A stretch of 22,934 nt of DNA from Bradyrhizobium sp. Lineage in GTDB: Bacteria > Pseudomonadota > Alphaproteobacteria > Rhizobiales > Xanthobacteraceae. The DNA lies in assembly GCA_028290305.1 (NCBI GenBank), contig JAQGKC010000160.1, positions 1-22,934 of the forward strand, in the 5' to 3' direction. This document shows positions 15,166-22,934 of this stretch, piece by piece (the first letter of the stretch is position 1; each line of letters starts with the position of its first letter). The notes under the pieces are model-generated. The model was not told where the DNA came from. It worked only from the letters and a program-made list of their open reading frames with translations, and did not search any database. A program made the translations under genes and the position numbers.

Positions 15166-16182
15166 TCATTTAGCTAAAAAGCCGAGCATCAGTTCGTTGA
15201 ATTTCGCGGGCGCTTCGAGAAACACCAGGTGCCCGGTATTCGGGATCACTTCGGCGCTTGCGTTGGGCATTTTGGCCGCGAGCGTTTTGGCGAGCTCGGC
15301 GTTCTGGCCCATCTTCGGCCGTAGCGCCTCCGGCGCGTTGGGCTTGCCCGGCGCGTTGTGATCGTCGGCGCCCATGATGAACAGCGTCGGTTGGGTGATC
15401 AGCGGAATCTCGTGCACCACCGGCTCGCGGTAGATCATTTGCGCCGAATTGACGAAGGCGCGCAGCCAGCGAGGATATTCCGAACTGCCCTTGATGTTGA
15501 AGCGCGAATCGATGAACGGCGTCACCTGGTCGGGCGGCAATTTTAGCGAATAATTGACTTCGAGCTGCTTGCGGTAGCCATCGGCGGTCAGTTTTTCCTC
15601 ATTCTCCAGAATCTTTTCCGTCGGCGTCGGCGGCACATAGAGCCGGTAATCCTCCAGCCCGATCGGTGCCACCAGCAACAGACGGCTGACCCGGTCCGGA
15701 TAGGCGCGCGTGATGCGCACGCCGAGCATGCCGCCCAGCGAATGCGCGACGATATCGGCCTTTGCGATCTGCAGATGATCGAGCAGCGCAATGGTGTTGC
15801 GCGCCAGCGTGTCGAAATGCAGGTCGCTTACGGGTTTTGAGGATTTGCCAAAACCGATCTGGTCCGGCACCACCACACGATAGCCGGAGTCATTCAACGT
15901 CTTGATGACAGGCGCCCAATAGCTCGACGGAAAATTGCGGCCGTGCAGTAGCACCACAGTGCGGCCGTTCGGCTGCGCCGGCGCGACATCCATGTACGCC
16001 ATCCGCACCTGCTCGCCGTCATTGACCAGCGGCAGCATGTTGACGGGGTAGGGATAAGCAAAACCTTCAAGGCCGATGCCGTAGGGTTCGCGCTGCGCCG
16101 GCTCCGCGGCATGGGCCGATGTGAAGGGCATGGCGAGCAGGCTGGCGACGGCAAACAACGCGGACACGAAAGCACGGTTCAT
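15166..16182 (-). CDS. Exported alpha/beta-fold hydrolase
   Basis: A 338-residue alpha/beta hydrolase with a signal peptide (M-N-R-A-F-V-S-A-L-F-A-V-A-S-L-L-A, cleavage near A-H-A-A-E), so probably periplasmic. The oxyanion H-G-R-N-F is at residues 80-84, the nucleophile elbow A-H-S-L-G-G gives Ser148, the acid is probably Asp273 or Asp274 in M-G-A-D-D-H, and the base is His318 in N-T-G-H-L-V-F-L-E. A lid region lies at about 180-250. The start at 16182 has GGAG six bases upstream; the longer frame to 16263 is not needed. It follows the ArsR-type gene in the same direction after 134 bp and may be co-transcribed. Esterase, epoxide hydrolase or C-C hydrolase activities are all possible. Confidence 0.9.
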   Translation of the reverse strand: MNRAFVSALFAVASLLAMPFTSAHAAEPAQREPYGIGLEGFAYPYPVNMLPLVNDGEQVRMAYMDVAPAQPNGRTVVLLHGRNFPSSYWAPVIKTLNDSGYRVVVPDQIGFGKSSKPVSDLHFDTLARNTIALLDHLQIAKADIVAHSLGGMLGVRITRAYPDRVSRLLLVAPIGLEDYRLYVPPTPTEKILENEEKLTADGYRKQLEVNYSLKLPPDQVTPFIDSRFNIKGSSEYPRWLRAFVNSAQMIYREPVVHEIPLITQPTLFIMGADDHNAPGKPNAPEALRPKMGQNAELAKTLAAKMPNASAEVIPNTGHLVFLEAPAKFNELMLGFLAK

Positions 16183-16316
16183 CGAAAACTCCGGAAGGAT
16201 GAGAGGCATCTCGGCACTCTCTTGGGACCGCGATGTCGCGATGTAAAGCGGGGCGGGGTTCACGTTTTTGCGGGGTGGCCGCTACGCGCAATATATGACG
16301 CGCGCTTAAACCTGCG

Positions 16317-17012
16317 CTATTCGCTGTCGCCAAACAACGCCGCGAACCGCTTCTCGCCATTGCGGGTGAAATTGACGACGCGGCTGCCGGGGGCGGCATC
16401 GCGCGCCGCCCATTTCAATTCCGTGAACCTCGTCATGATCGCCGCACCGAGCGTGCCGGCGAGGTGATGGCGCCGCTCGCTCCAGTCAAGGCAGGCCTTG
16501 CACAACGGACGGCGCGGATGGCCAAGTGTTTCAGCCGATATCTGCAGGGTCTTGCTGAGGAAACGCTCGCCGTCGGCGGTCAGCTCGATGTCGTCTTTCT
16601 TCTGCCGGAGCAGCCGCTGCTTTTTCATGCTGTCGAGCATCTGCACGCCGAGATCCCCGGCGAGATGATCGTAGCAGATCCGTGCGCGGCGCAGCGCCGG
16701 ATCCTTTGGCCCGGTTCGCATGCGCATGTGGCCGGCACGCGCAGCAAGGCCCTCGAGGCCTTCGAGCACGCCGGCGACGTCAGGGTCGGCGAGGCGGTAA
16801 TAGCGGTGGCGGCCCTGCTTCTCCTGCTCGATCAGGCCACCGGTCTCCAGTTTCGCCAGATGCGAGCTCGCGGTCTGCGGCGTGATGCCGGCCTGATGCG
16901 CCAGTTCGCTCGCGGTCAGCGCGCGGCCGGTCATCAGCGCCGTCAGCATGTTGCAGCGCGCGGGATCGCCGACCAGAGCGGCGACCATGGCGATATCGGG
17001 ACCTGCTTTCAT
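16317..17012 (-). CDS. ArsR-family transcriptional regulator with C-terminal Cys domain
   Basis: A 231-residue winged-helix regulator. Residues ~10-85 form the ArsR HTH: V-G-D-P-A-R-C-N-M-L-T-A-L-M, L-T-A-S-E-L-A-H-Q-A-G-I-T, recognition helix P-Q-T-A-S-S-H-L-A-K-L (45-55), and wing R-H-R-Y-Y-R-L-A-D. The canonical ArsR metal motif E-L-C-V-C-D-L is absent. The protein is about twice the usual ArsR length: the C-terminal half has C-K-A-C (171-174) followed by L-D-W-S-E-R-R-H-H-L-A-G-T-L-G, a possible metal or redox sensing site. It is divergent from the NIPSNAP gene (74 bp between starts), so it probably regulates itself and that gene. The hydrolase gene may be in its operon. Confidence 0.9.
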   Translation of the reverse strand: MKAGPDIAMVAALVGDPARCNMLTALMTGRALTASELAHQAGITPQTASSHLAKLETGGLIEQEKQGRHRYYRLADPDVAGVLEGLEGLAARAGHMRMRTGPKDPALRRARICYDHLAGDLGVQMLDSMKKQRLLRQKKDDIELTADGERFLSKTLQISAETLGHPRRPLCKACLDWSERRHHLAGTLGAAIMTRFTELKWAARDAAPGSRVVNFTRNGEKRFAALFGDSE

Positions 17013-17018
17013 AGTTCG

Positions 17019-17034
17019 ATGCTAGCCGAAGCAT
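17019..17034. promoter_or_regulatory. Inverted repeat in the ArsR-NIPSNAP divergent promoter (candidate operator)
   Basis: ATGCT (17019-17023) and AGCAT (17030-17034) form perfect 5-bp arms with a 6-bp spacer, six bases upstream of the ArsR start codon and 52 bp before the NIPSNAP start. Position and symmetry suit an ArsR dimer site. Short arms make chance occurrence possible. Confidence 0.35.
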
Positions 17035-17086
17035 TGACGTCGATCAAGCGGTTATCCTTGGATTGTCCGAAACACCGGAGGTTCCC

Positions 17087-17395
17087 GTGGCTGTCACCGT
17101 TTTCATCCGCTACCAGATCGATCCGTTCAAACGCGCGATGTTCGAGGAATACGCCAGGCGCTGGCTCACCATCATTCCAAAGGCGGGCGGCGATCTCGTC
17201 GGCTACTGGATGCCGCATGAAGGCACCAACAACATTGCGTTCGCGCTGATTTCCTTCGAAAATCTCGCCGCCTATGAAAACTATCGCGCGCGGCTTCGTG
17301 CCGACAAAGACGGCATGGCCAACTTTACTTTCGCCGAGGAGAACAAATTCATTCTCACGGAGGAGCGTACATTTCTGCGCCAGGTGGTCGCCTGA
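17087..17395 (+). CDS. NIPSNAP-family protein
   Basis: A 102-residue dimeric alpha+beta-barrel protein of the NIPSNAP type. It starts [20 protein letters not shown], a typical first strand and helix, then [24 protein letters not shown], and a last part with the Y-E-N-Y-R-A-R-L helix. The start is GTG at 17087 with CCGGAGG just upstream; an upstream TTG at 17063 is unlikely. Proteins of this fold in bacteria are often of unknown function, sometimes monooxygenase-like. Divergent pairing with the ArsR-type gene suggests shared control. The 89-bp gap to the next gene has no obvious terminator, so co-transcription is possible. Confidence 0.88.
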   Translation: MAVTVFIRYQIDPFKRAMFEEYARRWLTIIPKAGGDLVGYWMPHEGTNNIAFALISFENLAAYENYRARLRADKDGMANFTFAEENKFILTEERTFLRQVVA

Positions 17396-17484
17396 GACGG
17401 TGCGCACTGGCGCAGAAAGAAACGCGTGGCTATTCTCGCAGTTTAAAAAGCAGATGACTAAAGCAGTTGAAAGGGAGAGATATC

Positions 17485-18300
17485 ATGCCGGTTACGACAG
17501 CAGACAAGCGCGCGACATTCCGCAAGATGCACGAAACCGGGTGTTTCGTGCTGCCCAATCCTTACGACGTCGGCAGCGCGCGGGCGCTGCAGCATCTCGG
17601 CTTCAAGGCGGTAGCCTCCACCAGCGCGGGCTATGCGTGGTCGATCGGAAAGGCCGACAACCGCGTCACGCTCGATGAGGTCTGCGAACATCTCACCGCG
17701 CTGTGCACAGCGGTCGATCTGCCCGTCAATGCCGATTTCGAAGGCGGCTTTGCCCGTGAGGCGGAGAAGGTCGGCGCCAATGTCGCCCGCGCGATCAAGA
17801 CCGGCATTGCCGGGTTGTCGATCGAGGATTCCACCGGCGATGCCGCGCAGCCGATTTATGAGCGCGCGCTGGCGATCGAGCGCATCAAGGCGGCGCGGGC
17901 CGCCATCGATACCGACAACAGTGGCGTGCTACTGGTCGGCCGCTGCGAGGGCTTTCTGGTCGGTCAGGCCGATCTGAACATGGTGATCGACAGGTTGAAC
18001 GCCTACGCGGAAGCCGGCGCGGATTGCCTCTATGCGCCCGGGATCAAAACCAAAGAACAGATCGCGGCGGTCGTGAAGGCGGTGCATCCGAAGCCGGTCA
18101 ATCTTCTGATCGGGTCGCCGGGCCTTACCGTCAAGGAAGCCGCCGATCTCGGCGTTCGCCGCATCAGTGTCGGCGGCTCGCTGGCGCGGGCGGCGTGGGG
18201 TGGCTTCATGCGCGCATCGCGCGAGATCGCGGAGAAGGGAACGTTCACGGAACTGGGCAATGGCTTTGCCGGCGGCGAATTGAACAAGATGTTCAGCTGA
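17485..18300 (+). CDS. Isocitrate lyase / PEP mutase superfamily protein
   Basis: A 271-residue (beta/alpha)8-barrel enzyme of the ICL/PEPM superfamily, which forms or breaks C-C or P-C bonds at alpha-oxo acids. Family hallmarks are L-P-N-P-Y-D-V-G-S-A (residues 23-32), A-S-T-S-A-G-Y-A-W (44-52), the Mg-binding N-A-D-F-E-G-G-F (82-89, Asp84), and G-L-S-I-E-D-S (110-116). The isocitrate lyase K-K-C-G-H signature is missing, so this is not isocitrate lyase. 2-methylisocitrate lyase, oxaloacetate decarboxylase-like or carboxy-PEP mutase-like activities are possible. The start at 17485 has AGGGAGAG upstream. A strong hairpin terminates the gene. Confidence 0.9.
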   Translation: MPVTTADKRATFRKMHETGCFVLPNPYDVGSARALQHLGFKAVASTSAGYAWSIGKADNRVTLDEVCEHLTALCTAVDLPVNADFEGGFAREAEKVGANVARAIKTGIAGLSIEDSTGDAAQPIYERALAIERIKAARAAIDTDNSGVLLVGRCEGFLVGQADLNMVIDRLNAYAEAGADCLYAPGIKTKEQIAAVVKAVHPKPVNLLIGSPGLTVKEAADLGVRRISVGGSLARAAWGGFMRASREIAEKGTFTELGNGFAGGELNKMFS

Positions 18301-18311
18301 ACGCGCACACG

Positions 18312-18346
18312 ATTGCACAGCGGGCAGGTACATGCCGCTGTGCAAT
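18312..18346. terminator. Strong hairpin between convergent genes (likely bidirectional terminator)
   Basis: ATTGCACAGCGG (18312-18323) and CCGCTGTGCAAT (18335-18346) are perfect 12-bp arms around an 11-nt loop, 11 bp after the ICL/PEPM-family stop. The sequence after it (TAGTTTAG) is T-rich on the plus strand. It lies 27 bp beyond the stop of the convergent membrane-protein gene and could serve both. Confidence 0.8.
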
Positions 18347-18373
18347 TAGTTTAGTTCGCTGGCGCTTCCGCGG

Positions 18374-18826
18374 TTACTTGCTCGGCTTTGCGTTGTCGGT
18401 CGGTGGATTGCCGGAGCGGTTGATGTCTTGCCCCGTCGGAGCCGAAGACGGCGGCGCCTGCGGACGTGCCGGAGCAGCACCAGTGGTTACGCCCTGATTG
18501 GAGTTGGCGCGAGGCGTCACGTCACGCATGCCGGGAGGGGCCGCGGGAGATGAGGTCTGCGGGGTGTTCTGAGCGGTCGAAGAAGTACCGGCCTGATTGA
18601 TCGACGTATTGTTCAGGCCATAGAAAACCGCACCAAGTATGACGGCGATGGCAACAGCGAACATCGCGACCCTGCCACCGCTGGCGGGACCTTCGGCGAG
18701 TTCGGGATCGGGCTGCAATTCATTGTCCGAGCGGGCGTTACGGCGAATGTCATCGTCGGCGCGATATGAACGATAAGGATCGTCCGCGGAACGATAGGGA
18801 TCGTTCGGAGTGCGTTCGTAGGCCAT
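18374..18826 (-). CDS. Single-pass membrane protein with DPYRS repeats and Pro/Ser-rich tail
   Basis: A 150-residue protein from ATG 18826 (GGAGG eight bases upstream). The acidic, Arg-rich N-terminus contains D-P-Y-R-S twice (residues 9-13 and 16-20), then a variant S-Y-R-A-D-D-D. One membrane helix lies at about 53-71 (V-A-M-F-A-V-A-I-A-V-I-L-G-A-V-F-Y-G-L). The C-terminal ~78 residues are disordered: Thr/Ser/Pro/Asn/Gln-rich and low in complexity. With a charged N-terminus before the helix, the tail is probably periplasmic. I do not recognise a family. A candidate EcfG promoter lies just upstream, hinting at stress-induced expression. It is divergent from the TRIC-like gene. Confidence 0.78.
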   Translation of the reverse strand: MAYERTPNDPYRSADDPYRSYRADDDIRRNARSDNELQPDPELAEGPASGGRVAMFAVAIAVILGAVFYGLNNTSINQAGTSSTAQNTPQTSSPAAPPGMRDVTPRANSNQGVTTGAAPARPQAPPSSAPTGQDINRSGNPPTDNAKPSK

Positions 18827-18852
18827 GATGGGTTCCTCCGTTATCCCGTGAC

Positions 18853-18877
18853 AACTTCCGGTGGCTGGGGAGGTTCC
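18853..18877 (-). promoter_or_regulatory. Candidate EcfG (general stress response) promoter
   Basis: Read on the minus strand this is GGAAC - 16 bp - AGTT, close to the alphaproteobacterial EcfG consensus GGAAC-N16/17-CGTT (one -10 mismatch). The -10 end lies about 26 bases before the ATG at 18826, leaving room for a start site and the GGAGG ribosome binding site. It would drive the DPYRS membrane protein gene. Confidence 0.5.
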
Positions 18878-18988
18878 GGGCACAGACCACTTTCTGAGAC
18901 CGCCCCAAAGGGGCCGGTGTGCCTTCTTTCGATCTGTTCAGAAGGGAACCCGCGACGTAAGTTCCGAGTCGGTGCCATGAGGTTCAAG

Positions 18989-19630
18989 ATGCGGGGCCTG
19001 CCTCCGAGCGATATCGTCTTGTACGCGCTTTCGCTGGTGGCGTTCGCGGCGCAGGCGATGACGGCGGCGCTCGCTGCGGGACGGCGCAGCATGGATTGGG
19101 TCGGCGTCTGCCTGCTTGGCTGCATCACCGCGCTGGGCGGCGGCACGATCCGCGATGTCCTGCTCGGGCACTATCCGCTGCTGTGGGTGCAGAACCCGTC
19201 TTATCTCGCGCTGACAGCCGGTGCGGCTTTTGCGACCATCCTGATTGCGCGCGCAGTGTATCGGCTGAGCCTTGCGTTTCTGGTCCTCGACGCCATCGGC
19301 CTCGTGGTGTTCACCATGGCCGGTTGCGATATGGCATGGCAGATGAATGAGTCGCTGCCGATCGTGATCGTGTCGGGAATGATCACCGGGTGCGCCGGAG
19401 GGGTGTTGCGCGACATCCTCTGTAACGATGTGCCGTTGCTGTTTCGCTCCGAGCTTTATGCCAGCGTTTCCGTCGTCACCGGCCTGTTTTATGCCACAGC
19501 GTTCGGCCTGAAGTTGAACGATGCGTCGTGGACCGCCCTGACTTTTGTGCTCGGTCTGTCATTTCGCCTGTTGGCGATCCGCTACAAATGGGAAATGCCG
19601 AAATTCGTCTTCAATGAGGACCGGCGCTAA
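18989..19630 (+). CDS. TRIC / UPF0126-family channel-like membrane protein
   Basis: A 213-residue inner-membrane protein of the UPF0126/TRIC family; bacterial members are trimeric cation channels with seven helices. It shows two homologous halves: L-G-G-G-T-I-R-D-V-L-L-G (residues 49-60) and C-A-G-G-V-L-R-D-I-L-C-N (135-146), the Gly-rich kinks with the conserved Arg-Asp. Hydrophobic helices fill the rest, for example L-A-F-L-V-L-D-A-I-G-L-V-V-F-T-M. The start at 18989 has GAGG six bases upstream; ATG 18977, four codons earlier, is an alternative. Any longer upstream extension would be unlike the family. Physiological ion is not predictable. Confidence 0.9.
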   Translation: MRGLPPSDIVLYALSLVAFAAQAMTAALAAGRRSMDWVGVCLLGCITALGGGTIRDVLLGHYPLLWVQNPSYLALTAGAAFATILIARAVYRLSLAFLVLDAIGLVVFTMAGCDMAWQMNESLPIVIVSGMITGCAGGVLRDILCNDVPLLFRSELYASVSVVTGLFYATAFGLKLNDASWTALTFVLGLSFRLLAIRYKWEMPKFVFNEDRR

Positions 19631-19652
19631 ACGCCCGGGGGCACATGCGGCC

Positions 19653-20861
19653 TTATTGCTTCTTGCGAGCCCTCGCCACTTGCTCCGGCGTTACCGCGGG
19701 CGCGGCGTTGCCCCAGGAATTGCGGATATAGGTCGTGACATCGGCGATCTCCTGATCCGACAATTTCTCGCTATAGGCCGGCATCGAACCGCTATTGGGC
19801 GCGCGCGGTGTCGTTACTGTTTCCGCGCCGTCGAGGATGATCCGCAGCGTATTGGAGGGATCGACCGACTGCAGATTGGCATTACCGGGCAGCGGCGGGT
19901 AAATCCGCGGCGCGCCGCTGCCGTCCACCTCATGGCAGGCGATGCACGCGCCTCGGTACAGCTTCTGTCCGTCGGCCATTTGCGCTGGCGGAGGCGGCGC
20001 GACCGCCGGCTCGGCCGCGCCCACAGGCAAATCCTTGAGATAGACGGCCATGGCGCGGACATCGGCATCGCTCATTTTCGAGGCCGAATTGACCACCACT
20101 TCGACCATCAGCCCGTCGGCATGGCTGCGACCGTTGCGGCCGCTCTGCAGATATTCGACGATGTCGTCGACGCTCCAGGATTTCAGCCCGCTGCGCTCGG
20201 CGCCGTCGAGCCGCGGAGCGAACCAGCCTTGCACCAGGCCGCCAGAGAAGGCGCGGCCGCGCCTGTCGGCGCCGAAGATGTTCTTGGGCGTGTGACATGC
20301 GCCGCAATGCGCGATACCCGTGACCAGATAGCCGCCGCGATTCCATTCCGCGCTCTTCTGTTGGTCAGGCTCGAATATGCCCGGCCGGAAGAACAGCCAG
20401 TCCCAGGCGCGCATCAGCACGCGGTAATTCAGGGGAAAGCGCAATTCCGGCGCCGGCGGCGTGTTGCGGAAGGGAGTGAGCGTCGCGAGGTAGGCGCGGA
20501 TCGCCAACAGGTCGGGGCGGGTAAGTTTCGTAAAATTGGGGTAGGGGAAGGCTGGGTAATAGCGCGAGCCATTGGGCGCAACGCCGTAGCGCAGGGCGCG
20601 ATGGAAGTCGTCGTCGCTCCAGGCGCCAATGCCGGTATCGCGGTCCGGCGTCAGGTTTGGTGAATAGATCGCGCCGAACGGCGTATCGATGCGTTTTCCT
20701 CCGGCGAATGGTTTTGAGGGATCGGCGGTATGGCAGCTTGCGCAATCACCCGCTTCCACCAATGCCTTGCCGCGGGCGATGGTCTCGGGCGAGGGCTGCG
20801 CCTGCGCCCGACCGCAGGCGAATGCGGTGCACAAAAGGATGGTCGCGAGAATCGCTCGCAT
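19653..20861 (-). CDS. Triheme periplasmic cytochrome c
   Basis: A 402-residue exported protein with a signal peptide (M-R-A-I-L-A-T-I-L-L-C-T-A-F-A, cleavage near A-Q-A-Q-P). Three heme-binding C-x-x-C-H motifs are present: C-A-S-C-H (residues 40-44), C-G-A-C-H (186-190) and C-I-A-C-H (306-310). S-P-N-L-T-P-D in the first domain and the spacing match the triheme cytochrome subunits of membrane alcohol, gluconate and nicotinate dehydrogenases, which pass electrons to the respiratory chain. Here no dehydrogenase subunit is adjacent. There is no C-terminal membrane anchor. ATG 20861 is preferred to a TTG at 20897 because the leader starts there. Convergent with the TRIC gene (22 bp between stops). 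Confidence 0.92.
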   Translation of the reverse strand: MRAILATILLCTAFACGRAQAQPSPETIARGKALVEAGDCASCHTADPSKPFAGGKRIDTPFGAIYSPNLTPDRDTGIGAWSDDDFHRALRYGVAPNGSRYYPAFPYPNFTKLTRPDLLAIRAYLATLTPFRNTPPAPELRFPLNYRVLMRAWDWLFFRPGIFEPDQQKSAEWNRGGYLVTGIAHCGACHTPKNIFGADRRGRAFSGGLVQGWFAPRLDGAERSGLKSWSVDDIVEYLQSGRNGRSHADGLMVEVVVNSASKMSDADVRAMAVYLKDLPVGAAEPAVAPPPPAQMADGQKLYRGACIACHEVDGSGAPRIYPPLPGNANLQSVDPSNTLRIILDGAETVTTPRAPNSGSMPAYSEKLSDQEIADVTTYIRNSWGNAAPAVTPEQVARARKKQ

Positions 20862-21159
20862 TGCGCAATGTCGTCCCTGCACCAAGTGATCCCCCAAAGG
20901 GCCTTATAGCCTGAAACAACGACGGCGAGGGCGTTACGTCGTTTCGCCGCGGTGCCCTGCTGCGACACAAGCTGAAAACAACAGCGGCATGCTACGGCAT
21001 GAAATTGCGATCTGTTGGCGCTGGCCTCCATTGCCGAGATTTGTGATGCGCCCGGCGCAAAAACCGACATAGACTGGTTCTAACGAGTTGAATGACTAGG
21101 TAAAAAAGAGCCGAACGGCCAACCGCCGCCAAGGCTTCAGAGGCTTTAAAGAGGGTGGA

Positions 21160-22934
21160 ATGGGAATCAACCAAGGTCCGATCAGTCTCGATCAGAAATA
21201 CACCCAGGGTTCCGGTCACGTTTTCCTGACCGGGATTCAGGCACTGGTCCGGCTTCCGATGGCGCAGATCCGCCGCGACCGTGCCGCCGGCATCAACACC
21301 GCAGGCTTCATCTCGGGTTACCGCGGTTCGCCCCTCGGCGGTTACGATCAGCAGCTCTTCGCCGCGCGAAAACACCTCGAACAATACGACATCAAATTCC
21401 AGCCCGGTGTGAACGAAGACTTGGCTGCGACCGCGATCTGGGGCTCACAGCAGCTTAATCTGTCGCCCGGGGCCAAACACGAAGGCGTGGTCGGCATCTG
21501 GTACGGCAAGGGCCCCGGCGTCGACCGCTGCGGCGACGTGTTCCGCCACGGCAATGCCGCGGGCTCGGCGAAGAACGGCGGCGTGCTGTGTCTCGCCGGC
21601 GACGATCACGGCGCCAAATCGTCTACCGTCCCGCATCAGTCCGACCACGCCTTCATCTCCGCGCTGATGCCCTACCTCTATCCCTCCAGCATTCACGAAA
21701 TGATCGAGATGGGACTGCTGGGGATCGCGATGTCGCGCTATTCCGGCTGCTGGGTCGGCATGAAGGTGATCACGGAGACCGTGGAGACCACGGCGGAGAT
21801 CGACCTCACCGACGAGATGAAGCCTTTTATCATTCCCACCGATTTCGAGATGCCGCCGGGCGGTCTCAATCTGCGCTGGCCCGATGACCGCTACGACCAG
21901 GACCGGCGGCTGCAGGACTACAAGGGCTTTGCAGCGATCGCCTTCGCGCGCGCCAACAAGGTCAACCGTATCACCATGGATTCGCCGAATGCCCGGTTCG
22001 GCATCATGGCATCGGGCAAGAGCTACGAGGACATCCGGCAGGCTTTGCGCGAACTCGGGGTCACACCCGAAGTCGCTGCCAAGATTGGCTTACGACTTTA
22101 CAAGATCGGTATGCCCTGGCCGCTGGAGCCGCAAGGGGTGCGCGAATTCGCCGTCGGTCTCGAAGAGATTTTTATTATCGAAGAGCGCCGCGAGATCGTC
22201 GAGAATCAAGTGAAGCAGGAGCTGTTCAACTGGCGCGACGACGTCCGTCCGCGCATCGTCGGCAAGATGGACGAGCACGACAAGCGTTTCCTCCCTTTTG
22301 CCGAAGAACTTAGTGTCGCCTCGCTGGCAAGTTCGCTGACCGAGCGGCTGCTGCGTCTCAATCTAAACCCCGAAATCGCCGCCATGCTGCGCGCCAAGGC
22401 CGACTGGTTCAACGGCCGCCAGGCCACTCAGATGCAGGCGGTGGCGCCGATTACCCGGACGCCGTATTTCTGCTCTGGCTGTCCGCACAACACCTCGACC
22501 AAGGTGACTGAAGGCAGCCGCGCCTTCGCCGGCATCGGCTGCAATTTCATGGCGCTGTGGATGGACCGCAACACCGAGACCTTCACCCATATGGGCGGCG
22601 AGGGCGTGCCGTGGGTCGGCGTTGCCCCCTTCACCAAGGAAGAGCACGTCTTCGCCAATCTCGGCGACGGCACGTATTTCCACTCCGGCAGCCTTGCGAT
22701 CCGTCAGGCGGTCGCCTCCGGCGCCAACATCACCTACAAGATCCTGTATAACGACGCCACCGCGATGACCGGCGGCCAGCATGTAGACGGCGAATTGTCG
22801 CCGCAGCAGATCACCTTCCAGCTCCACTCCGAAGGCATCCGCGACATCCATCTGGTCTCGGAAAATCCCGACGCCTATCCGCCGTCCGAGATCGCACCGG
22901 GCACCAGGACCGCGCATCGCGACCAGCTCGATGC
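21160..22934 (+). CDS. Indolepyruvate:ferredoxin oxidoreductase-family protein (3' truncated)
   Basis: The N-terminal 591 residues of a large fused 2-oxoacid:ferredoxin oxidoreductase; full-length members have roughly 1150 residues, so about half is visible and the frame is open to the window end. It would decarboxylate aryl-pyruvates (or other 2-oxoacids) to acyl-CoA using TPP and an iron-sulfur cluster. Visible features are G-F-I-S-G-Y-R-G-S-P-L-G-G-Y near residues 49-62, E-D-L-A-A-T-A-I-W-G near 88-97, a C-S-G-C-P-H-N motif (438-444), and the TPP/Mg site G-D-G-T-Y-F-H-S-G (502-510) with N-D-A-T-A-M-T-G-G-Q. ATG 21160 follows a GAGGGTGG. The 298 bp before it, back to the cytochrome start, hold no convincing promoter. 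Substrate is inferred from family naming. Confidence 0.92.
   Translation, partial: MGINQGPISLDQKYTQGSGHVFLTGIQALVRLPMAQIRRDRAAGINTAGFISGYRGSPLGGYDQQLFAARKHLEQYDIKFQPGVNEDLAATAIWGSQQLNLSPGAKHEGVVGIWYGKGPGVDRCGDVFRHGNAAGSAKNGGVLCLAGDDHGAKSSTVPHQSDHAFISALMPYLYPSSIHEMIEMGLLGIAMSRYSGCWVGMKVITETVETTAEIDLTDEMKPFIIPTDFEMPPGGLNLRWPDDRYDQDRRLQDYKGFAAIAFARANKVNRITMDSPNARFGIMASGKSYEDIRQALRELGVTPEVAAKIGLRLYKIGMPWPLEPQGVREFAVGLEEIFIIEERREIVENQVKQELFNWRDDVRPRIVGKMDEHDKRFLPFAEELSVASLASSLTERLLRLNLNPEIAAMLRAKADWFNGRQATQMQAVAPITRTPYFCSGCPHNTSTKVTEGSRAFAGIGCNFMALWMDRNTETFTHMGGEGVPWVGVAPFTKEEHVFANLGDGTYFHSGSLAIRQAVASGANITYKILYNDATAMTGGQHVDGELSPQQITFQLHSEGIRDIHLVSENPDAYPPSEIAPGTRTAHRDQLD

Noticed and set aside
19545..20663. 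372-codon plus-strand open frame across the triheme cytochrome gene
   Set aside because: The minus strand has three heme motifs and a signal peptide; the plus frame is His/Arg/Ala-rich with no recognisable domain.
20984..21001. CGGCATG direct repeat upstream of the oxidoreductase gene
   Set aside because: Only 7 bp, no symmetry with promoter elements, likely chance.

Overview
The window looks like chromosomal DNA of an alphaproteobacterium of the Bradyrhizobium/Rhodopseudomonas group (Nitrobacteraceae). The signs are high G+C codon use, a DegP/HtrA - rarA - rluC - ATP12 housekeeping block, many small exported proteins, and palindromic intergenic repeats with CATTCCGGGGC ends of the kind common in bradyrhizobia. 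This is inference from gene content; no database search was possible. No rRNA, tRNA, CRISPR array, insertion sequence or prophage gene was seen.

Region 1 (1-5430) is core maintenance. It holds the 3' part of a DegP/HtrA-type periplasmic protease, rarA overlapping it by 4 bp, an RluC-type pseudouridine synthase, and an ATP12 assembly chaperone for F1-ATPase. Two small exported-protein genes lie between the last two. Region 2 (5490-10980) is a patchwork: small exported or hypothetical proteins, a translationally coupled FliK-like/FlhB-C-terminal-like pair with no other flagellar gene nearby, a class D (OXA-type) beta-lactamase with a Tat-like leader and all the usual motifs, and a periplasmic carboxymuconolactone decarboxylase-fold protein.

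Region 3 (10990-14051) has a DUF4260 membrane protein divergent from pccB (propionyl-CoA carboxylase beta subunit), a VOC/PhnB-like protein, and a small alpha+beta-barrel-type gene broken by an apparent one-base deletion. Region 4 (14052-15140) carries two palindromic repeat elements and two tiny exported proteins, one with a His/Trp/Arg-only tail. Region 5 (15166-18300) has an ArsR-type regulator divergent from a NIPSNAP-family gene, a downstream alpha/beta hydrolase, and an isocitrate lyase/PEP mutase-superfamily enzyme. Region 6 (18374-22934) has a one-pass membrane protein with a possible EcfG (general stress response) promoter, a TRIC/UPF0126 channel-like protein, a triheme cytochrome c, and the 5' half of a large fused indolepyruvate:ferredoxin oxidoreductase-family gene that runs off the window.

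Most genes are single units or two-gene groups, often divergent or convergent, so no large pathway is encoded here. I do not see a convincing undescribed multi-gene system. The items most worth a second look are the frameshifted gene at 13735-14051, the unlinked FliK/FlhB-like pair, the OXA-type enzyme, the repeat elements, the candidate EcfG promoter and the His/Trp/Arg-tailed Tat protein.
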